A stretch of 64,000 nucleotides of DNA, from the NCBI GenBank assembly GCA_029207755.1, contig JARCOQ010000007.1:806001-870000 (forward strand), read 5' to 3'. The DNA comes from Chamaea fasciata (lineage: Eukaryota > Chordata > Aves > Passeriformes > Sylviidae). Of this stretch, positions 57,793 through 64,000 are shown in pieces (the first letter of the stretch is position 1; each line of letters starts with the position of its first letter). The notes beneath the pieces were generated by a model, which was not told the origin of the DNA, made no database searches, and saw only the letters and a list, made by a program, of their open reading frames with translations. Position numbers and translations under genes: made by a program.

Positions 57793-59949
57793 ATGGGCTG
57801 GGGGCTCTGGGGGGTGCTGCTCACCTGGGCACTGCTGGCGTGGGTGACAGGGGCTGAGCAGTCCCAGGAACTCTCGTCCTCTTCAGGGTTTCGGGTGTGC
57901 AGCAAGACTTTGAAGCTCACACGTTTGGAGGTTCTGCCTGGGGGGGGCTGGGATAACCTCAGGAATTTGGATATGGGCAGTGTCATCAACCTGGGCTACT
58001 TGCAGTGTAAGACCACAGAAGATGGATCTTACCTCATTCCAGACGAGATCTTCACTATCCCCCGCAAGCAGAGCAACCTGGACATCAACTCCGAGATCAT
58101 CGAGTCCTGGAAGGATTACCAGAGCATCACCTCTGCCTCCATCAACCTGGAGCTGTCCCTCTTCTCCTCCATCAACGGCAAATTCTCCGACGACTTCCAC
58201 CGCGCCAAGACCAACCACGTGAGAAACCAGGCTGTCACCACCCGGGTGCAAGTCAGGAACCTGGTTTACACTGCCAAGATCAACCCCGAGGCGGCCCTGG
58301 ACAGGGCCTTCAAGAAGCAGCTGCTGACCATTGCCAGCCACCTGGAGAACAATCAGACCCACATGGCCGATTTCCTGGCCGAGCTGCTGGTGCTCAACTA
58401 CGGCACCCACGCCATCACCTCCGTGGACGCGGGAGCCACCCTGGTGCAGGAGGACCAGATCAAGGCTACCTTCCTGAAGGACAGCTGGGCCACACGGAGC
58501 ACTGTCACCGCCTCGGCCGGCGTGGCCTTCCACAGCATCGTCAATGTAGGAACCAAGGAATCCCTGGACGTCAGCTCTGGCTTCACCAAGCAGTACCTGG
58601 AGAACCGCACCAACTCGAGGGTGGAGAGCATCGGCGGGATCCCCTTTTACCCAGGCATCACCCTGAAGACGTGGCAGGAGAGCATTCCAAACCAGCTGGT
58701 GGCCCTGGACCGCTCGGGGCTGCCCCTCTACCACTTCATCAAGCCGAGCGCGGTGCCGGAGCTGCCGGCGCCCACGGTGCGGAGGGTGGCCCGGCGGGTG
58801 GAGCTTGCCATCCGCCGCTACTACACCTTCAACACCGCGCCGGGCTGCACCAACGCCTCCTCGCCCAACTTCAACTTCCACGCCAACACCGACGACGGCT
58901 CCTGCCAGGGCACCATGACCAACTTCACCTTCGGGGGAGTCTTCCAGGAGTGCGTCGGCCTGGGCGGTCCCGACGCCGGCGCGCTGTGCCGGGCGCTGGA
59001 GCAGAGGAACCCCCTCACCGGGGCCTTCTCCTGCCCCGCCAACTACACCCCGGTGCTGCTGGGTGTGCAGGAGCGGGAGGAGGGTCACAGCCACCTGGAG
59101 TGCCACAACAAGTGCACCCTGGGCATCTTCTGCCACCGCAAGTGCCAGGACGTCTTCTGGCTCTCCCGCGTGCAGTTCAGTGCCTACTGGTGCGCCGCGA
59201 GCGGGCCGGTGGCTCCGAACTCGGGATACCTCTTTGGGGGGCTGTTCAGCACCCACAGCGCCAACCCCATCACCGGAGCCCAGTCCTGTCCCTCGGGGTA
59301 CTTCCCACTGAAGCTCTTCGGCGAGCTCAGAGTGTGCGTGAGCCAGGATTACGAGGCGGGGATCCGGTACTCGGCGCCCTTTGGGGGCTTCTTCAGCTGC
59401 CAGGCGGGGAACCCCCTGGCTGGGCAGCACCAGGGCACGGCTGGAGACCCCCACGCCAAGGGCTGTCCCCCGGGCTTCAGCCAGCACCTGGCACTCATCA
59501 GCGACAGCTGCCAGGTGCAGTTCTGCGTCCAGGCCGGGGTCCTCACTGGGGGCTCGCTGCCGCCCGCCCGCCTGCCCCCCTTCACCCGGTCCCCCGCCAA
59601 CCTGCCGGCCGTGGACACCCTGCTGGTGCGCGACGGGGACAGCACCTGGGTGAGGGACGGCCAGAGCCACGTGTGGCGGCTGGCACGGCCGGAGGAGGTC
59701 CAGCAGGTGGCCGAAATGGTCAGGGGCCGGGGGCTGTCGGGGGGAGAGGTGGCTGGAGTCACCGTGGCCGTGCTGGCGGGGCTGGCCGCCGGCCTGGGGA
59801 CAGCCTGGTACAGCCGCCGGCGCTACAGGGCCAAGGGGTACCAGGAGCTGGGCGCAGGGGACAGCCCGGGCCCCGCCAGCCCCGAGCACAGCACGGTGGT
59901 GAACGTGGGAGAGGGGTACCAGCAAGAGCCCGAGGGGACAGCGGCCTGA
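57793..59949 (+). CDS. MPEG1: MPEG1 (macrophage-expressed gene 1 / perforin-2), complete, single coding exon
   Basis: 718 residues from ATG in good context (gccATGg) to TGA, with no introns, as usual for vertebrate MPEG1. Signal peptide about 1-20; MACPF pore-forming domain with the [15 protein letters not shown] signature at 201-215; Cys-rich P2 region about 350-580 (repeated GG(V/L)F blocks, CHNKC...CHRKC); transmembrane helix about 652-672; cytoplasmic tail of about 46 residues. In macrophages the protein sits in endolysosomal membranes with the MACPF part luminal and forms pores on engulfed bacteria after acidification. The tail contains a single lysine (681, YRAKGYQEL). It converges with DTX4, its usual neighbour. 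Confidence 0.97.
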   Translation: MGWGLWGVLLTWALLAWVTGAEQSQELSSSSGFRVCSKTLKLTRLEVLPGGGWDNLRNLDMGSVINLGYLQCKTTEDGSYLIPDEIFTIPRKQSNLDINSEIIESWKDYQSITSASINLELSLFSSINGKFSDDFHRAKTNHVRNQAVTTRVQVRNLVYTAKINPEAALDRAFKKQLLTIASHLENNQTHMADFLAELLVLNYGTHAITSVDAGATLVQEDQIKATFLKDSWATRSTVTASAGVAFHSIVNVGTKESLDVSSGFTKQYLENRTNSRVESIGGIPFYPGITLKTWQESIPNQLVALDRSGLPLYHFIKPSAVPELPAPTVRRVARRVELAIRRYYTFNTAPGCTNASSPNFNFHANTDDGSCQGTMTNFTFGGVFQECVGLGGPDAGALCRALEQRNPLTGAFSCPANYTPVLLGVQEREEGHSHLECHNKCTLGIFCHRKCQDVFWLSRVQFSAYWCAASGPVAPNSGYLFGGLFSTHSANPITGAQSCPSGYFPLKLFGELRVCVSQDYEAGIRYSAPFGGFFSCQAGNPLAGQHQGTAGDPHAKGCPPGFSQHLALISDSCQVQFCVQAGVLTGGSLPPARLPPFTRSPANLPAVDTLLVRDGDSTWVRDGQSHVWRLARPEEVQQVAEMVRGRGLSGGEVAGVTVAVLAGLAAGLGTAWYSRRRYRAKGYQELGAGDSPGPASPEHSTVVNVGEGYQQEPEGTAA

Positions 59950-60144
59950 ATGCCCCAAATCCCCAAACCCACGGGAAAAGGAGGGAGGGGAGGAGCCCCG
60001 TGGAGGGTTATCTCCCAAATCCTGCATGCTGCAAGCTGCAACCCCCGTCTCCATGTATATCTATCGGGATAGATATACACACGCATGCAGAGAGGCACGG
60101 AGCAGTTTTATTTCAGCCAGCAACTCATCGTGTAGTCAACAGAG

Positions 60145-60150
60145 CATTAA
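60145..60150 (+). terminator. MPEG1: Polyadenylation signal ATTAAA, probable MPEG1 3' end
   Basis: About 195 bp after the stop, running into an A-rich tract (60148-60176). No AATAAA lies closer. Confidence 0.45.
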
Positions 60151-60176
60151 AAAAAAAGGAAAAAAAAAAAAAAAAG

Positions 60177-60560
60177 TCACGTTGTGGAAAGACTTACTCA
60201 CAGTAAGAGCCATCGGGCTGGCACCGCGGTGGGTGGGGGATCCTCCCCCTTCTCGCCCAGAGGGTTTTGCATAGCTCCAGACAAGCTTTGTCTGCACCGG
60301 GGAAAACCCAGGGCGTTCACACCGCTGAGAGCCACCCAAACAGGGGCGTGTGCCTGGGGAAAAGAGGGTTTCTCCCTTGAGGTAGAAGATAACAACCCAC
60401 GCCGAGGGCGGCTGGGCGCGCACATCGGTGCCAAGGGACATCAGGGGGACTCGGGGTGCCTGGGCCTGCCAACAGTGCCCCTGGCTCGCCTGGCCACACA
60501 GATGACTGACAGAAGACAACGGAGAGGCCAGGCCATGCAGGGACCGCCAGAGTCCCCTGC
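60177..60560. other. Convergent intergenic space between MPEG1 and DTX4
   Basis: Nothing recognised. Confidence 0.4.
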
Positions 60561-60567
60561 CATCCGC

Positions 60568-60573
60568 TTTATT
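60568..60573 (-). terminator. DTX4: Polyadenylation signal AATAAA, probable DTX4 3' end
   Basis: Minus-strand AATAAA in 'gggtcaataaagcgga', about 1.4 kb after the DTX4 stop. Confidence 0.5.
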
Positions 60574-61210
60574 GACCCCCAGCCCCTCCACGGGGTGGCC
60601 GCGGGGGTAACGAACCCTCCAGGCCATGGAGAGGAGAAACAGCAAGGACAACAGAACGATGCACAGCAGGATGGGCCCCCCCTCCCACCAGCACAGAGGG
60701 CCAGGGACTCCCCAGCACCTGGCGCAGGTGGTTCCAAGAGGCCCCAAGAATCCCTGCTTTGGGATGGAAGGGAGCCCACAGACTCTCTCTTTGCTAACCC
60801 CCGCCCTGGGCAGGGACGCCTTCCAGCCCAGGGCACTGCCAGGCCCAGTCACCCCAGGGGGGCTGACAGGGACCCCCAGAGCCTCGCAACACACTTCCCC
60901 CACCCCCATCACCCGCACTCTCCTACCCACACCGCCCTCCTGGCCCATCCCAAGCCAACCCCTCACCAGCCACCTTCCCCCTCCGGACCCCGCCAAGGCC
61001 TCTCCAGGGGCAGGAGGGGGGACACTTCTCACCCCACCTCCACCTGGCCCCACGGGGACCCGCAAGTGACAGCCCTCCTGTGGGGCAGAGCCCCGTTGGG
61101 GTGGGGGGGGCCGCACGGCCCCTGTCCCAACCCCAAGCACCACTGTGCCCAGCCCCAGCCCGGCTGCAGCACCACGTCCTCCCAGGCTGCCCCCCCAGAT
61201 GCCCCCCCTA

Positions 61211-61218
61211 TATGTACA
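61211..61218 (-). promoter_or_regulatory. Pumilio-type element in the DTX4 3' UTR
   Basis: TGTACATA on the minus strand fits the PUF consensus TGTANATA. It is embedded in a self-complementary TATGTACATA, so binding could also be to an RNA hairpin; function unproven. Confidence 0.25.
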
Positions 61219-61984
61219 TATATACGACAAAACCCCAAAACACGAGGTATATAGAAATTCCAACGTGGGGACGGCCCCATACGAACAGTTCAAGGAACCC
61301 ACTGCTTGGGGGCGGGGGGGTGTGGGATGCCACTGTTCCCCCCACACACACTCCCTACCACCCACCAGCCCCTCCCTGGCATGCAGAGGCAGGGGCAGCC
61401 CGGACAAGGGGACCCTGCAGGGCACAGCTCAGACACAGCCAAGGGGAGCAGGGGGCGCAGGGCTGGGGGGAGCCGAGGCAGCCCCCCAACCTCCACAGAC
61501 ACAGGAGATCAGTGGGGAGGTACCGGACAGAACAAACAAACAAACAAACGTCAGAGGGACGAGGCAGAGCAAGGGGGACTCCCGTGGCCCCAGCTCCCAC
61601 CCCAAGCCAGGTCCCAGCCCCAGGTGGGTGGCAGGGATGTTGGGTCAGGCTGGGACTGGCACAGATGAGGAGAGAGGGGAGCCTGGCACTCCCCAAGCCC
61701 TCAGCACAGTGGCAGCGAGGACAGGACACCATCCAGAGGGGTGGCCAAGCCAGCCTTGAAGTCCCACAGCCGTGTGTGGGGACGTTCCTGCCCTGCAGGA
61801 GTGAAGGGGATGGCCAAAAGGACCTTCTCCCACATTCCCAGCCAGCCTGGGGCACTGCGCGGCTGCCGCTGGGAGCAGGGGGCTCCAGGTGTGCCCTGAA
61901 AAACCCCCAGGCAGGTATCTCCAGCAGCTTTATCCTGGTGGGCGCCGGCACAGGCAACCCTTTCCTTGCCTCCTCGCCACGGTC

Positions 61985-63837
61985 TCAGTCCTTCTCCTGA
62001 GCCAGGCTCTCCTCCGTGATGCCCTGGGCTGCCAGCTCAGCCAGGACATTGTCCAGGTAGTTGATGTCGGGGTAGCCGTGGCCAGTGAGGTTGGAGCCGA
62101 ACTCTGTCTTGTGGTGGATCTCGTTCCAGATCACCGTGTCCGACTCGCCCGTGGTGCTGGAGGTTCCGATGGCGAAGATCAGGCGCCGGTCCCAGGCCAC
62201 CAGCAGCAACTTCAGTACCTGCGGAGGAGGCCAGGAATGGGGCAGGCAGCGAAGCAAGCAGGGCGACGCGGGCAGCCCACAGGCAAACCCTCCTGGAGCG
62301 TCCCAGCACAGCCTCCTGCCCCAGCCAAAACAGAGGGACCAGGCTGCCAAGCCTGCACGGCAAGCTCACAGGGCTCCTGCAGAGCCTGCTGCGTGGGCTG
62401 CGGGGACATCCTCCACCCACATTCCCTCGCTTAAGCCATGTTTGCTTTTCCCACCCCGGCATGCCTCGGCCAGCTCACCTTCCTGCCCTTCTCGCTGTCT
62501 GGCAGGTAGCAGTGCCGGGGGAAGCCACGGGCCGTGAAGCTCTTCCCAGGGTTTGGATGCTCTGGTCCCTGCGATGTGGGAAGCGGGAGAAGAAAACCCT
62601 TCTGGAGCTCAAAAGGATGCTCCGGGCACAGGGCAAAGCCCCCAGCCTTGGTGGGCACTGATGGCCACCATCCCCCTGCCACCAAGCAGACGGGGACAGC
62701 ACTTTCGTGCAGACACACCCCAGACTTCCCACAACATCCTTGTGGACAAGCAGCTCCCGAGTCAAGGCACGAGCTGCAGTGGGACCTGGGGGTGATAGAG
62801 CAGCGACAAGGGCTGCCAGCCCCCCCAGGTGGCCCCCCCAGACCCACCTGCACCCCCGGGGGGATGTTGTAGATGATGCGGATGGTTTTGCAGTCGGCGT
62901 GGCCGGGCAGCGCGTGGGGGATGATGTGATATTCCATCTTCCCGGGAGGCTGCGTCCCCGTCTTCACCCCATAGATGGTTTTGCAGGTGGGACACTGCAG
63001 ACTCCCATCCTGAGAGTGGAAAAAGGGGGACACAGTGAAACCAGCATCTCCAGCACAGAGCCACGCCAGGCACTGAGTCCCTGAGCAGCACCAAACGCTG
63101 GTTTAATCAGGAAAAACATCATTTTAAAAACTCTCAGGAACCTGGGATTAGGGCTGGAAGAAGTTACTACCCAACTTCAACCAAAAACCTGAGGTCTGCA
63201 TTTCTTTTCCCCATGAGTTTTCCAGTCCTCATTGCTTTCCCTAGCTCTGAATTGGTGGCTTGGTTTGCTTTGTTGTTTTTTTTCAAAGAAGGAAATACAA
63301 TAAACATTGAAAATCTCCAAACAATGCATTTTCCAGGGAACGTCAAGCACGAGGGGTATTTGCAAAAACCCTCCCGTGGCTGGAGAAGCACTGCCTGGCA
63401 CCAAATTCCAGGCAGCTCTGCTCAAACATGCAGGGATCAAAGTCCACCCTGGCAAAGAAAACAAGCACAGAAAACCGGGCATAGTGGGAGGAAAACACAT
63501 CCACACAACCCCGAGATCTGATTTAGCAGTCCCCAAGTGCTTGCTGCTGACGAAAATTAAACTCCGAGCCAGGGTGGCAGCTCAGAGTCCTCCAGGGCAG
63601 CCAGGCTGGAGCTCTGTCCCATGGAGAGCCCGAGAGCTCAGCAGAGGCGGCTGAGCCGGGGCTCCCAGGGCCGCAGCCTCTCACCTTGTTGCCGTTGTTG
63701 TACATGGCCACCAGGCAGTGGAGGTGGAAGACGTGGCTGCACTTGACCAGCTTCCCCACGAGGTCAGGCTTGACGGCCGGCTGGGGCCCCTTGTAGCCAG
63801 AGGGGGCCGAGAGCCGCTCCATGCAGATGGTGCAGTC
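61985..63837 (-). CDS. DTX4: DTX4 (deltex E3 ubiquitin ligase 4), C-terminal half; 5' exons lie right of the window
   Basis: Four phase-0 coding exons on the minus strand: 63685-63837, 62848-63009, 62479-62568, 61985-62218 (stop TGA), about 212 residues. Seen: a RING finger split over two exons, CTIC...[10 protein letters not shown] in the first and LQCPTC in the second; then the deltex C-terminal (DTC) domain with [54 protein letters not shown] and [12 protein letters not shown]. Deltex proteins are RING-DTC E3 ligases acting in Notch signalling; DTX4 also ubiquitinates TBK1 in mammals. The DTX4 assignment over DTX1 rests on adjacency to MPEG1 and the EKD C-terminus. The WWE domains are outside the window. 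Confidence 0.9.
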
Positions 63838-64000
63838 CTGTGCCGGAGGGGAGGACAGGGATCAGAGGGATGGGTGCTGCTGGGCCGCCCTGCTCTCCCC
63901 CAGGGACCAGCACCCAGCCGTGGGCTGGGCTGTCACCCTGCAGGGGCTGCGCATGCAGCACACAGCCCCTCCTTGGGGACAGGGCAGAGCCACAAAGGGC

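Larger units (their letters stand above)
60561..61984 (-). other. DTX4: Probable DTX4 3' UTR
   Basis: Follows the DTX4 stop on the minus strand and ends at an AATAAA (60568-60573). It is GC-rich, with a TATGTACATA palindrome holding a Pumilio-type TGTACATA and a short CAAA repeat near 61535. No other gene seen. Confidence 0.55.

Noticed and set aside
57793..59949. MPEG1 as a processed retrogene because it lacks introns
   Set aside because: Vertebrate MPEG1 normally has a single coding exon, and the DTX4 neighbour is conserved.
57883..60054. 723-codon open frame antisense to MPEG1
   Set aside because: Shadow of the GC-rich MPEG1 coding exon; no family resemblance and no splice or promoter evidence.

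Overview
This is a nuclear window from a bird genome. The evidence is spliced genes with vertebrate GT-AG introns, CpG-island promoters, a CR1 LINE 3' end in each repeat unit, and the genes CDHR5, MPEG1 and DTX4. Species cannot be named from the sequence; very GC-rich minisatellites and unit-wise tandem duplication would suit a songbird, but that is only a guess.

Layout. Positions 311-9741 (+) hold the 3' two thirds of CDHR5, an intestinal microvillar protocadherin, in 12 visible exons. Positions 9742 to about 11515 look like its 3' UTR. Unique sequence follows to 13.6 kb, then a small rearranged inverted fragment of the repeat unit (about 13.67-14.03 kb) and a degenerate 77-96 bp satellite (14.77-15.54 kb).

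Positions 15304-57126 form the dominant structure: four head-to-tail copies of a roughly 11 kb unit (15304-26527, 26528-37445, 37446-48325, 48326-57126). The last copy is interrupted by a 100-N gap (49730-49829). Each unit contains, left to right: (1) a minus-strand TATA box; (2) a large GC-rich near-palindrome whose arms each carry a GC-box/TTTAAA promoter-like block, a C-rich tract and an AATAAA signal, with a 20-bp minisatellite expanded only in the left arm; (3) a CpG island on the outer flank of the right arm; (4) a candidate 240-codon, six-exon minus-strand gene of unknown family starting in a second CpG island with an NRF1 palindrome; (5) a CR1 LINE 3' end; (6) a T-run/G-run; (7) a 326-bp probable solo LTR with 6-bp target-site duplications; (8) a decayed tRNA-like sequence ending exactly at the unit border.

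To the right, MPEG1 (perforin-2, single coding exon, 57793-59949, +) converges on the 3' half of DTX4 (deltex E3 ligase, minus strand, four visible coding exons 61985-63837, continuing past the right edge). MPEG1-DTX4 adjacency is the usual vertebrate neighbourhood. CDHR5 lies on a different arm of human chromosome 11, so its proximity here is an avian arrangement with the tandem array between the two blocks. The unannotated system of interest is the macrosatellite unit and the candidate multicopy gene and palindrome inside it.
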